From contig NC_088775.1 of the NCBI RefSeq assembly GCF_954871325.1, forward strand, positions 17,833,561 to 17,897,560: 64,000 nucleotides of DNA, read 5' to 3'. The position numbers were made by a program, and so were the translations under genes. The notes under the pieces were generated by a model. It was not told the origin of the DNA. It was given only the letters and a program-made list of their open reading frames with translations, and did not search any database. Below are positions 10,921 through 21,811 of this stretch, piece by piece. Positions within the stretch are counted from its first letter, which is position 1; each line of letters starts with the position of its first letter. Source of the stretch: Gordionus sp. m RMFG-2023 (taxonomy: Eukaryota; Nematomorpha; Gordioida; Chordodea; Parachordodidae).

Positions 10921-10950
10921 CTACAATGGGTATTGCTTTCACAATCCTAC

Positions 10951-11640
10951 GTGATATTTTAACTTAAATTTAAATTAACTCCCTTTAGTAATACTGACAT
11001 TTATGATTGACGTTATAATAAAATAACATTATAAAATTTAGTGTGATATTTTAACTTAATTTAAATTAACTCCCTTTAGTAATACTGACATTTATGATTG
11101 ACGTTATAATAATATTTTATTAAAATATCAATATATAATTTAGTAATACTGACATTTATGATTGACATGTAATGTTAAAAGTTTTTATTATTTAGTAATA
11201 CTGACATTTATGACTGACATGATATGTTAAAAGTTTCTATTATTTAGTAATACTGACATTTATGACTGACAAGATATGTTAAAAGTTTCTATTATTTAGT
11301 AATACTGACATTTATGACTGATATAATATGTTAAAAGTTTCTATTATTTAGTAATACTGACATTTATGACTGACATGATGTTAAAAGTTTCTATTATTTA
11401 GTAATACTGACATTTATGACTGACATGATGTTAAAAGTTTCTATTATTTAGTAATACTGACATTTATGATTATTTAGTAATACTGACATTTATGACTGAC
11501 ACATAATGTTAAAAATTTCTATTATTTAATGATATTGACATTAATGACTGACATGTAATGTTAAAAAGATTCTATTATTTAGTAATACTGACATTTATGA
11601 CTTTATATTGCAATATTAACACTTATGACTGACAGGTGAT
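10951..11640 (+). repeat. Minisatellite with TAATACTGACATTTATGA, about 60-bp unit, 10 or more copies
   Basis: The core TTTAGTAATACTGACATTTATGAYTGACA recurs from about 10990 to 11640 with spacing of 50-75 bp. One partial duplication near 11465 shortens the period. The unit is the inverse of that at 900-1025. The first two units are longer and share GTGATATTTTAACTTAA. Confidence 0.9.
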
Positions 11641-12477
11641 GCTTAAAGTTTATATGTTTAGCATATTGACTCTTATGAGTGATAAATAATTAAAATTTTC
11701 TAATATTAAAATTTATGAGATAGATAATATTTTAATTTCTGATATACCTATAAATAATTTAACTTCGAAAACGTCATAGCTTAATTTTTAAAAAGTTTGA
11801 TTGAAATCTATATACACATGGTAGGTTAATTTATTCATATTTAAACATAAATTACATATCATTGATCAAATGATTCAATATCGTACTTTTTATAAAAATA
11901 TCTATTAATAAAAAATATAAAAAGCTATATAATATAAATTAGCAATTGAATAGGACTTAACTCATCAAAAAGATGGCTAACTATTGTTTTTTTATAAAAA
12001 AAACTATTAATAAAAAATATAATGCAATAAATATATTGTATAAATTCGCAATTGAATAACATTTAAAAAAAAGATGAAGTATTAAAAAAAATATATAATG
12101 CAATAAATATAATTTAAATTTGCAATTGAATAGATTTCAACTTATAAAAAGGATGTCAAACTATTGTACTATAAAAATAACTATTAATAAAAATATAGAG
12201 TACAATGACATTTAACAAAAAGATACTTACCAATTATCATCTTTCAACTAAATTGAAATTAATATAAAAAAATATAAAATGCAATAAATATAATTTAAAT
12301 TTGCAATTGAATAGAATTAAACTTATAAAAAGGATGTCAAACTATTGTACTTTTTATAAAATATACTATTAATAAAAATATGAGTACAATAAAATTTAAC
12401 AAAAAGATACTTACCGATTATCATCTTTCAACTAAATTGCAATAAATATAATGGAATAAAAATATTAGAACAGATAA
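11641..12477. other. AT-rich stretch with imperfect repeats, no gene seen
   Basis: Two imperfect copies of a segment of about 175 bp are visible, with AAAGGATGTCAAACTATTGTAC at about 12158 and 12333 and GATACTTACCRATTATCATC at about 12220 and 12406. A weaker related copy lies near 11960. No coding signal. Confidence 0.6.
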
Positions 12478-15400
12478 TCACATTGATATAATTCTAACAA
12501 AATGATTGTTATTTACATTGCATAAATAAATATTTTCTTTAGATATTTTAATATTATTAAAAAATTTTATGGGCGAATAATAAGCCCATTTATATTGGGT
12601 ATAGATTAATATATTTGTCTGTAACAATGTGGCCATAGATAATATTTCTACCTCTGTTGCCCAGACACCGTTTCCCATAACATTTCTGTTAACTAGGTAT
12701 TCCTCTACAGGATATCCTATAAATTTTCCCATTTCCAATTTGAAATCTTCGCTCCTCATAAAAAGAATGCATTCCTCCCTAAGGTAATTATAATTTTCCT
12801 GGCTATTTGATATCTCTTGACTTATACACCTATAAATAGGTAAATAATTTAAATATTATATATAGATTCTAACCTAAAAAAACAGTTCCCATCACCCACA
12901 ATATGATCAGTTGTGAAAATCTCTTTTAATATACCACATTTTATCTTGGGATAACGTCCAATTACTTTGAAATTGAACCGTTTAGAGTGATATACCTTCC
13001 AGTTCCTTGTTGTGGGCAGAAAAAGTTCACCAATTTTCTTTGGTATTATTGCTTCCACAATAATTTGGTCATCTAAATTTGATAATTAAATAATAACATA
13101 TTTTTAAAAAATATTACCACCCTGATCTTGTACACCTATATATCCTTCCTCTCTCACTATACTTTTAATAGCTATTATTGGATCTTCACCAAAAGTATCT
13201 ATATCCAAAGAAATATATTAAATAATTTTATATATTATACCCTTTCTCTTGACACGTTTTATTTTAGTATCCTCCTTTCTAAATTCCAACCCTAGAATTT
13301 TAGATTTATCAAAAATATAATTTTTCCAATTTTTAAAAAATAAAACTTTCTCCTGAAACTTTTATTCCACAGGACATTTCTTCAAATAGTGCTTCTTCTA
13401 ATGAAAATATAATAATTAAAAATATATTTTCCTTTTTCCCAAATGCATTTGTTTACCTTCTCCTTCTCCAACTATAGTTTTAAGAAGCCTACAAACTTAA
13501 TTATTTGTTCATTATTATTTTATGAATAAACTGATATTGCCTTGATCTTGAACACCCTCTATAGTTTCACAATGTGCCATATTTTTGACTGTATCTTTAC
13601 CATTAAAAAAAGTTATATTCATATATTTAAAAAATAATACCTTTGTTACCCTCTATATAGTGCTATAAATTACTTATATTAGCCTTAGTATGTAAAATTT
13701 TTCCTATTGAAGAGGATAATTCTACATTGCCTAAATATGTATAAATATTTTGTTAAAAATAATAAATTTACTATTAACAATTTTAACAATTGTATAAGGA
13801 CCTACCCAAGGCTGCAACATTTTCCCTCCTTTCCTGTCAGCCCGACGATTATTCCATACAAGCACTTTATCATTTATGTGATAAAGTGCATTCTTAGCAG
13901 CATTACGAGTTTTATAATCTCGTTGCTGCTTAAGCTGAGCCTTTATAATATTTTTTGTTGCAGTCTTGAATATGCCTTTCATATTGTCTGCCCTTCTTTG
14001 GAAATTGCAGTCATAATCTGTATCAGAAAGATCGTCAATATCTGTTTCTGGTTCTCTATCATCCTTAAATAATAAAAATTTATTACGTATAATAATTTTA
14101 TACAAATAATGATATATATATCATACCTCACAGGGCAGTAAAGCTTTCCTGCCATACATCATCTCATATGGCGTAAATTTTGAGGATTCATGCCTTGATG
14201 TATTGTAGGCAAATACAATACCAGGTAGAACTCCAGGCCAATCTTTCTGATTGCCTTTTGTACACTTCAAAAGGGAATTTTGAAGAGTACGATTGGCTCG
14301 CTCTACCATGCCATTAGCCTGAGGATGGTAAGATTATGTTAAAGTACATTTTAAAAGTGTTGCAAGCTTTTTGGGTGATATCAGGCTAAATTTAAGCAAT
14401 ATTTTAAAACAATATTCTATTAATTGAAAGAGAATTTTAAATTGAATACTGTATCCTAGCTTATAAGAGCAATATTTACCTGATTATATTAAAGTACATT
14501 TTAAAAGTGTTGCAAGCTTTTTGGGTGATATCAGGCTAAATTTAAGCAATATTTTAAAACAATATTCTATTAATTGAAAGAGAATTTTAAATTGAGTACT
14601 GTATCCTAGCTTATAAGAGCAATATTTACCTGATTATGTTAAAGTACATTTTAAAAGTGTTGCAAGCTTTTTGGGTGATATCAGGCTAAATTTAAGCAAT
14701 ATTTTAAAACAATATTCTATTAATTGAAAGAGAATTTTAAATTGAGTACTGTATCCTAGCTTATAAGAGCAATATTTACCTGATTATGTTAAAGTACATT
14801 TTAAAAGTGTTGCAAGCTTTTTGGGTGATATCAGGCTAAATTTAAGCAATATTTTAAAACAATATTCTATTAATTGAAAGAGAATTTTAAATTGAGTACT
14901 GTATCCTAGCTTATAAGAGCAATATTTACCTGATTATGTTAAAGTACATTTTAAAAGTGTTGCAAGCTTTTTGGGGTGATATCAGGCTAAATTTAAGCAA
15001 TATTTTAAAACAATATTCTATTAATTGAAAGAGAATTTTAAATTGAGTACTGTATCCTAGCTTATAAGAGCAATATTTACCTGATTATATTAAAGTATAT
15101 TTTAAAAGTGTTGCAAGCTTTTTGGGTGATATCAGGCTAAATTTAAGCAATATTTTAAAACAATATTCTATTAATTGAAAGAGAATTTTAAATTGAGTAC
15201 TGTATCCTAGCTTATAAGAGCAATATATACCTGATTATGTTAAAGTACATTTTAAAAGTGTGACAAGCTTTTTGGGTGATATCAAGCTAAATTTAAGCAA
15301 TATTTTAAAACAATATTCTGTTAATTGAAAGAGAATTTTAAATTGAGTAGTAAATATACCTTTCAACTAGTTGATCATATGTCTTGTTGATTCCAAAGTG

Positions 15401-15657
15401 ACCTGATAATGACATTTCTGTGAGATTTGTCTCACATCCTCCATGGAATGATACTAAAAATGTTTGTTTTTCGCTATAGAGTGAGATAACTTGAGCATTA
15501 TGAAGGTTATGGTATAATTTGTCATTCTCTAAGAAAAACTTGGCACATTTGACTCTAAGGTTTCTTTTTAAGCCATGATCGCCGACATAGGAGTTTGGGT
15601 AGGTTTTGCATTTTAGGTAATTATAAATATCATTGATAACATCGTGATTCACTATTT
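12478..15657 (-). pseudogene. Ginger1 transposase relic (copy B, right): zinc finger, integrase end, GPY/F and OTU pieces
   Basis: Read on the minus strand. 15338-15652 has the YP motif and LSGHFGINKTYDQLVER zinc-finger half. 14121-14330 has YHPQANGMVERANRTLQNSL with the catalytic Glu. 13731-14105 has KVLVWNNRRADRKGGK and PWVGPYTIVKI. 12849-13058 has LFLPTTRNWK and VGDGNCFFR (OTU Asp and Cys). 12478-12759 has GVWATEVEILSMA and NNNHFVRIISM (OTU His end). Between 13060 and 13730 are small exon-like pieces parted by short AT-rich introns. The first two catalytic Asp residues and the CxxC half of the zinc finger are not found, and a 150-bp satellite sits in their place. The order of domains matches the intact gene, but the sequence is diverged. 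Confidence 0.8.
14331..15347. repeat. Satellite-like array, 150-bp unit, nearly 7 copies, inside the Ginger1-B integrase gene
   Basis: Units begin GATTATGTTAAAGTACATT at 14332, 14482, 14632, 14782, 14932, 15083 and 15233. The period is 150 bp, with one 151-bp unit. Copies differ by only a few bases and the last is cut short near 15347. The array directly adjoins integrase coding sequence on one side and zinc-finger coding sequence on the other. Confidence 0.95.
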
Positions 15658-15979
15658 AATATTTTTATATTAAAATAATAAAATATTTTACTTTTTACGT
15701 GAACAAGTTACTTTTTAAAAAGGATGTTTAATTTCACCAAGTAGATAAAAAAAAATTAAAATTCGATTCAAAATTTAAATTCGAAAATCAAATTTACAAG
15801 AATTTCAGCAATATTAAAAAAACTGCATGATCATATAACTCTCCCTATCAATTAACATTGTAATTAATATCTTTGTTACTAATTAACTCCCTCCTTAACG
15901 CTATTTATCAAAGGGGGAGTTAATCTATCATAGTTATTACTTAACTCAGAGGTATGTGATAAGGGTAGTTAATTAATCA
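15658..15979. other. No gene seen
   Basis: AT-rich DNA. Two partly complementary blocks around TTAACTCCCTCC and GGGGGAGTTAA (about 15883-15925) could form a weak hairpin. Nothing else stands out. Confidence 0.5.
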
Positions 15980-16135
15980 CGCTACACCGGACCTAAATTT
16001 TTTTTAAAAAAAGCCGAGTCGGGCTTTAAAATTTTTTTTAAAAAAGCCGGGTCGGGCTTGAAATTTTTAAAAAAAAAACCTAGGCTGGGCCGTAAAAAAT
16101 CTTTAAAAAAAATCCGGGCCGTGCCCTGCAAATGG
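15980..16135. repeat. GC-rich subterminal repeat, probable hAT-type end
   Basis: AAAAAAGCCGRGTCGGGCTT repeats about three times with A/T spacers, followed by GGCTGGGCC and CCGGGCCGTGCCC. The style is that of the hAT MITEs at 33668 and 38354. I could not assign a terminus or a target duplication. It may be the outer end of the hAT relic whose gene lies at 16.4-19.6 kb. Confidence 0.4.
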
Positions 16136-16389
16136 TACTTCTCCAGGCCTCTGTTATTCTTCTTAAAAAGAGAATGTTCTCTCATTAGTTTACTAATGGG
16201 AAGAGTTTATAAACACTTTTAATACATTGGGAATTTAATCTAAAATGTGTTTGAAATAATGCAGAGCAGCCATAACATTTTTTGGGACTATATTAACCAT
16301 AGTTAATCTTATAAACATAGTTATTCAGCTAGTAAGGCATCATAAGATACTTTAACATATACATAATAAAAATCTAACAAATATTTAAA

Positions 16390-16990
16390 TATTTTTTTTT
16401 CTATCACCATCTGAAAAAGGTTGGGAAGGCTTTTGTGGAAGTTATTTGCAGATTAGTAAGTGCTGCATGATGAATTAAAAATTCATTTATTTGGTTTATA
16501 AATGTATCTGATTTAAGATATACTCTTCTACTGATCCTATATTAATGTTTTAACGATGAGCTTGCCTTACAAGTCGAGGGAGACAAATATTAAACACGTA
16601 TAGATTTGCTTTTGACTCAACAATAAAATATGAAATTCTTCATCAACATTAGCCCTAATTTCCTTGAGTTCTGATAAAATGCTCTCCGCTATTCTCATTT
16701 TCTTAATCAAGTCAATGTCATGTTTTTGAAAAGTAATACTTAAAATAGTTGTATAATTAAATAATACATTCTAATGAGAAATAAAATTTGGAATAAGCAT
16801 TGTATCCAATAATTTTCTTGCTTCTGAGGAAATATTTCTTTCAGGCCATTGTGATATTTCAGTAGTAGCAAATAATTGGCTCTTCTAACTCCTTAAAAGC
16901 TGTTACTGCTTGATGGCAGAGACTCTATCTCGTTGGACTTGCAATTTCTTTTTCCTGTTGGACAAGAAGTTTCAGAAATAATTATTATTT
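16390..16990 (-). pseudogene. KIAA1586-like hAT transposase relic, C-terminal-side piece
   Basis: On the minus strand, broken frames give SVEEYILNQIHL, ISQWPERNISSEARKLLDTM and LQVQRDRVSAIKQ. They resemble the region between the catalytic core and the C-terminal dimerisation part of hAT proteins related to vertebrate KIAA1586, as I recall the family. It continues the piece at 18901-19560 in the right order and strand, separated by about 1.9 kb of unrelated sequence. Confidence 0.5.
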
Positions 16991-17194
16991 GACTAGAAAA
17001 AAATGGTAGATAAATATTAGGCCACTAAAAATTTGTAAATAATAAGTAAATATTACGCCGGAAAACTTAAAATCGAATTTAATTGATAAAATAACTTAGT
17101 AGATAAATGTGATAATTAATGTAATTAAATATATATTTAATATGAGATACGAATAAATATTAACAAATATAAATTAATATAAACAATAATATTT

Positions 17195-17290
17195 TTGAAA
17201 AATATATCCGGCATCTGCATTTTTTGGCTTTGTGGGGGGATTTGCCCCCCTGCCCCCCCCCCGCTGCGTACGCCAATGGATATATGTACC
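17195..17290. repeat. G/C-run element end (GGCGTACGCAG type), probable hAT terminus
   Basis: A GGGGGGATTTGCCCCCC block, then a C-run, then GCTGCGTACGCCAATG. The reverse complement begins CATTGGCGTACGCAGC, the pattern of many hAT termini. The partner end and the target duplication were not found. The open frame across it is an artefact of the C-run. Confidence 0.4.
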
Positions 17291-17419
17291 ATGAATAGCA
17301 ATGCAATTACTTTGATGAAAAGCCATCATGGCCTGTTTGAAACCAAAGATACCAAGAGTATAAGTGACAAATGGGATAAAAATTATGAAAATATATATAT
17401 AGAAAATCTACCTTAAAAA

Positions 17420-18528
17420 TCAACCATAAAAAAGATAAATAACTCTGTTAAATAGCAAGATTTAAGCCAATTATTTTAGAGGATAAAATATTGTTAGCCG
17501 TTTTAAAAAATCGGTTCAAGTTTAAGAATTAAATTTAAAAAAATTTAAATGTTCGGCTCTCACGCCCTTGCCTTCTTCAAAGAGCTGGGGAAACGGATCT
17601 CTACTAGGACCGAAGATCCCAACGAGGGTTACTACCTACGCCAAAGATTAGCCCTCAATATAATAAAATCCAATTACCTCAGCTTCATATTCTCAATGAC
17701 TGATACCCCCTAATTACTTACAATTTATATCTAAATTTTTTTCATTAATTAATATTGAATTTATGATTTTATTTTTATATTTAGTATTACATAAATTACT
17801 AATATCTTAAATGTTCTATTATATTTGTATAAACTAAACAATATTTTTATATATATTAATAAATTATTTTATTTCACAAAAAAAAAAAAAAAAAAGTAAA
17901 ACTATCTTAAATAAATATAATTTACATAATATATCAGAGCCAACTTAAATAAACCGACTGAGCCAATTATTGTGGCTCATTGAGTAGACTCTAGTCGAAG
18001 TTTTCGACTAGAAACTAGGCTCGAGTCGCAGCAAGTTAAAAATTACAATCAATTATACACACTTCTATTTATTTTTGGATAAAAAAGAGCACTTAGTTAA
18101 GGTCTAATAAAATTTATTACATCAAATTATTAATATTATTTGTATTTATATATTTTTTTGGTACAAATAAATATTATATTTTCATTTAGACCCTCTAAAG
18201 GTTGGGTAAAATTTTAAAAAAAATTTATTCATAAAGTTTTAAACGAACTTGTACGAGTTTCTTTTTTTGAAAGTAAATGTTGAACCAGAACGCGCTCGAT
18301 TTTTAAGGATGAACCTTGAACGCGAACGCGTTCGATATTTTTAGATATGGTTACAGCACTAGAGAAAAGTGTTGAAATAATAGTTAAAAAAACTAAATTT
18401 AAAACAACCCCTTTTCTCACTATTTGTGAGAATCAATCATATTATTCTCACAAGTAGTGAGAATGGTATAATTGAGATATATTCTGCCATATAAATTAAA
18501 GCCAAAATTCCTTAAATCCTGATACTAA

Positions 18529-18531
<3 letters not shown>
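17420..18531. other. No gene seen; low-complexity DNA
   Basis: Contains an A-run of about 19 near 17878 and a region near 18230-18470 with several NNCGCGTTCGA-like words and two TTCTCACTA...TAGTGAGAA blocks that could pair. The short open frame on the minus strand there has no family signal. Confidence 0.5.
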
Positions 18532-18604
<73 letters not shown>

Positions 18605-18612
18605 AAAAAAGA
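18531..18612 (+). repeat. Microsatellite (GAAA)n, about 20 units
   Basis: Pure GAAA repeats of about 75 bp, decaying into GAAT and AATT runs. A polypurine tract with no gene around it. Confidence 0.97.
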
Positions 18613-18900
18613 AATAAAGAATGAATGAATGAATTAATTAATTCCTTAATTAATAAATTAATAAATTAAATTGAAGTATATTATATAATATACATTATAT
18701 TTATAAAATAGTTATCTAAAAAGTTATATAAAAATTCAAATTTATAGAAAATATACATCATAATCATATAAAAAATTATTATATTATATTATGCATAAAT
18801 CAAAAATAGATTAAAAATGGTGACAAAAACCGCATTATTCGCTATATCGAATTTTTTTTCAATATTTTTTATTAAATTAACCTAATGTCCCTTTGATATA

Positions 18901-19560
18901 TTATCGTTTGCAGACCTGTGTGTATCCGCCACTTAATATATGGAGAAAAAATCCACTGACCGAGAGAAGGCCCTTGAACATTTCTCTCATTAAACTATGT
19001 TTTATCACAAGATTTGCACGCAAATGTGTTATAATAGCAATTTTGTAAGTCTTCCATATCACTAGGACATTTGTTACTTTCATTAATCATAAATATATTC
19101 CCTCATCCCATTTATTACGACATTCACATCAGCTTTAGTCGGAAATAAGCGAGAGTCAGCGGGCCAGTTATCTTTTTCTAAATATTACATATCAGATATG
19201 ATAAAAAATTGAATGCCCAATTCAGACACTATTTTATCCAAAACCTTTTGATTTTTGTGAAACTGGCTATATAAACTATATATTACGTCACGCCAATAAA
19301 GCTTGAAACTGATTAACGCCAATAATACATTGTAATGCATCGGACACCACAAATTCTAAATAGTGATTTACACAATACCAGGGTATAATTATTTGGTATA
19401 ATGTGCAAAGGCGTGTTGCCACACCAGATTTCTTCCTAGTCAGGACACTAGCGTCATTGATAACAAAAGATTCAATTTTTTGCAACTTTCGAATGACCAG
19501 CATTTAAGAAGATCTAGTAAAATATAAACTAGCCCTTCTGCATCTTTCGATTTCATTTCA
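18901..19560 (-). pseudogene. KIAA1586-like hAT transposase relic, core piece
   Basis: The minus strand at 19288-19503 encodes VINDASVLTRKKSGVATRL, then PWYCVNHYLEFVVSDAL and GVNQFQALL. This corresponds to the conserved core of KIAA1586/ZMYM-like hAT transposases, which read roughly DGASVMTGKKSGVATRL...HCINHRLELAVSDAL. Further on, 18901-19083 contains REMFKGLLS, which fits the next conserved block. The frame is broken and the N-terminal zinc finger was not found. Both this piece and 16390-16990 are on the minus strand in the expected order. Confidence 0.65.
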
Positions 19561-19569
19561 AATAGTCTA

Positions 19570-21800
19570 GAATAAAATTAGGATCACCTGGAGAGGATCC
19601 TAATACCAATTTAATAAATAACTAAGGCCAATTTGACAATGTAGTAGATTCATCAGATCCCTTAAATTTATGAAAAATCATATTGATTTTGTTTATAAAA
19701 TATTATATGTTTATTTTCATGATAAAAAATATGAATATGCTATATTATCATTTTAAAAAAGTCAAATTTGTTGGAAGATGCAGGCCGTGTCCCTTGTTTT
19801 TTTTTTGAAATGGGTGGGGGGGGGGCTAAAAATTTTAATTGGTGAAGCCTTTGCGTGCCCCCCCCCCTCTAAATAGCTCTCTATGTTATTTTGGTATATT
19901 CAATGTAGGGCTACCTAGAAAAAATTATAGGGTAACAAAAGGCTGCATTTCCATCAACGTATTACTCTAACTTCAGGGCAATACAAATGGGGGGAGGTGA
20001 GCGGGCTGCCCCGGGCCGCCAAATTTTGTAAAAATTAAGAATTTTTTTTATATACTTTATACATATATCATCATAAAAAATCAACTTTTTTTCATACTTC
20101 TAAGATGAGATTTTATATCTCTGGAGTAGCGGTGGCAGTATTCAAATAGACTTGTGGTATCTTTGGTATAATTGATACTAAAAGAAAATGGATTGGTTAC
20201 GATGAAATTCAAAACGATTTTAATTTCTAATTGTTTACCATCAGGCACTAAATTTATATCATATAATCTAAGCTACATGCATAAGGGTTCTTGATAAATT
20301 GAATCTCTAAGAATTTTGAATTAAATTAGAATTTTGTAGTAAAAATGTTTTTCATGCTATTACATATATCTCATAAAAAAAATTATATGGTAAGTCTACA
20401 ACAATGAAAGTCAAATAAAATATTTAAGCTTATTCTTTATGGAATTAAAAACTACTTACATTAAAATTTTAATTTTATTATAATCTTAAATTAATGGTAA
20501 AAGTTAAATATGATAATGTTATATTATTTTAATGTGTGCTTATGTTTTAAATTAAATTAAAGTTTTTGTTTGTGATTTCATTCAAACCAATAATATTTAA
20601 AAAATTAATTAAATTTACTTAGTTTTATAAACGTGCAACCATTAGACGATGTATTTGAGAATTTTGTATGTTTTATTCCTAATCATATATATTTCAGGTA
20701 ATATTTTGACGATTTTTAGAAAAATAATAATGAGAATATATTAAAATGAACGATTTATAACTTTAATTTCTTTCCTCCATTTTTATCAAGAAAATTGAGT
20801 CAAATGAAAGAAGTTCAAATAATATACATGATATTTACGATTTTTTTGTTTTTTTTTACTTTTTAATTATATAATTGATAGTATTCATCCATAATAATGA
20901 AGTTCAGTAGTCCAAATCAAAAGGACAGTTTTGAACGAGGCCGGTCTGCCATTTGTACAACCTTTGCAATAGGTTTTCGGTCGGGTCTTTTCTAAAAATT
21001 TTACATGCTATACTTTGATTTGAGATTCTAGTAATTATTTTAATATTAATAAGAAATGTTGTTGTAATTATACTTACGATTATTTGTATTTTTATATAGA
21101 TAATTAAATTTAAATAGTATGTAAATAAAAAATGTCTTATATTCTAATTATATTTTTTTGTCAAAATGAAATAGAAATGAATATTTTCATTTCTTGGCTA
21201 GCTAAGTTTGGTTTTTAAAATACTTATAAAATATATTATATTGACCAAACAACTCTTTAAATGACCACTTAATTGTGATAGGACTAGGGAAAAAATGTAA
21301 AAATACGACAAATATGCACTTTAAAAAATGCAGAAAATAAAACAAAAAAACGACACTTTTAAAATCAAAAGCAAAAAAAATATTTCTAAAGTGCATTTAT
21401 AAAAAATATCATAAAAAAATAAGAAAACCATTCAATTTAAAAGAATCCAAAAATAGTAAATACAAAAGCAAAACAAAAGATTAAAGTCAGGACAAAATAT
21501 TTAATAGTTTCTAATTTTTTTTGATTCCAGGTTTAAATAAAAATTTCGCAAAACTTTCAAAAAATTATTCCAGTTTGATGTAGGTTTTCTCGGTTTCGGT
21601 CTTTTTAGGACTTTGGTCGGTTATTTTTTTTCTAGCTCGGACTTGACCCGATTTTTGATTATTTACTAATCTATAAAAAACAAAAATTGAAAGGTAATTT
21701 AAAAATATTTCTGTCATTTTTCGATTGTCATTTTTAAATAAGATTTTATTTGAGTAATTCTTATCTCATATAAAATTATTTAACATTATCTAAAAAAATG
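19570..21800. other. No gene recognised; repeat-like islands
   Basis: A G-run (about 19810-19830) and a C-run (about 19858-19871) 40 bp apart, and a GC-rich patch GAGCGGGCTGCCCCGGGCCG near 20000, look like element ends without clear partners. GGTCGGGTCTTTTC near 20980 and GGTCGG/GACCCG words at 21570-21660 may be the two ends of a further hAT-type MITE, but I could not fix termini. The rest is AT-rich and may hold the 5' exon of the CAP gene downstream. Confidence 0.4.
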
Positions 21801-21811
21801 TATATTTCCAG

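Larger units (their letters stand above)
1072..10950. repeat. Long inverted repeat: arms 1072-3999 and 8025-10950, about 2.93 kb each
   Basis: Read as reverse complements, the arms match from GTAGGATTGTG at 1072 (right end 10950) to ACATCTAT at 3999 (right start 8025). Within the coding part the two 422-codon reading frames give identical proteins. I saw only a handful of differences, all in the outer non-coding kilobase: a 2-bp length difference near 1757 and a few single-base changes. The spacer of about 4 kb differs on its two sides: minisatellites on the left, and the 5' half of the gene plus other arrays on the right. Confidence 0.93.
5245..10950 (+). mobile_element. Ginger1 DNA transposon A, right copy, looks full length
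   Basis: The 5' end TGTAGTATTGTAAAAAC (5245) and the reverse complement of the 3' end, GTAGGATTGTGAAAGC (10950), form imperfect terminal inverted repeats that agree over roughly 20 of the first 23 bases. Ginger1 ends are known to start TGT. The expected CCGG target duplication is seen only at the outer end of the left copy (1067-1070). Here the flanks are CAGG on the left and GTGA on the right, so the right end may have lost its last base. Between the ends lie two tandem arrays (5583-6720, 6925-7400) and the three-exon transposase gene (7485-9622). No LTR, reverse transcriptase or capsid gene is present, which separates it from gypsy elements and Polintons. Confidence 0.8.

Noticed and set aside
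1071-10950. Gypsy LTR retrotransposon or Polinton for the integrase-OTU gene
   Set aside because: No LTRs, reverse transcriptase, DNA polymerase or capsid gene. The termini, the CCGG site and the OTU fusion fit Ginger1.
1071-10950. Pure assembly artefact (hairpin chimera)
   Set aside because: The arms differ by an indel and several bases, and different arrays sit on each side of the spacer. A simple mirrored copy would be exact. Long reads would still be needed to be sure.
13707-14072. 121-codon plus-strand frame
   Set aside because: Antisense to the GPY/F exon of Ginger1-B, which matches the known domain.
14331-15347. CRISPR-like array
   Set aside because: The whole 150-bp unit repeats, with no unique spacers, and the DNA is eukaryotic with introns. 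It is a satellite.
17195-17416. 73-codon Cys/Pro-rich gene
   Set aside because: The frame runs through G and C homopolymers of a transposon end.
18229-18420. 63-codon minus-strand gene
   Set aside because: Repeated RV.V.GSSLKIERV-like words come from short duplicated DNA. No domain and no exon signals.
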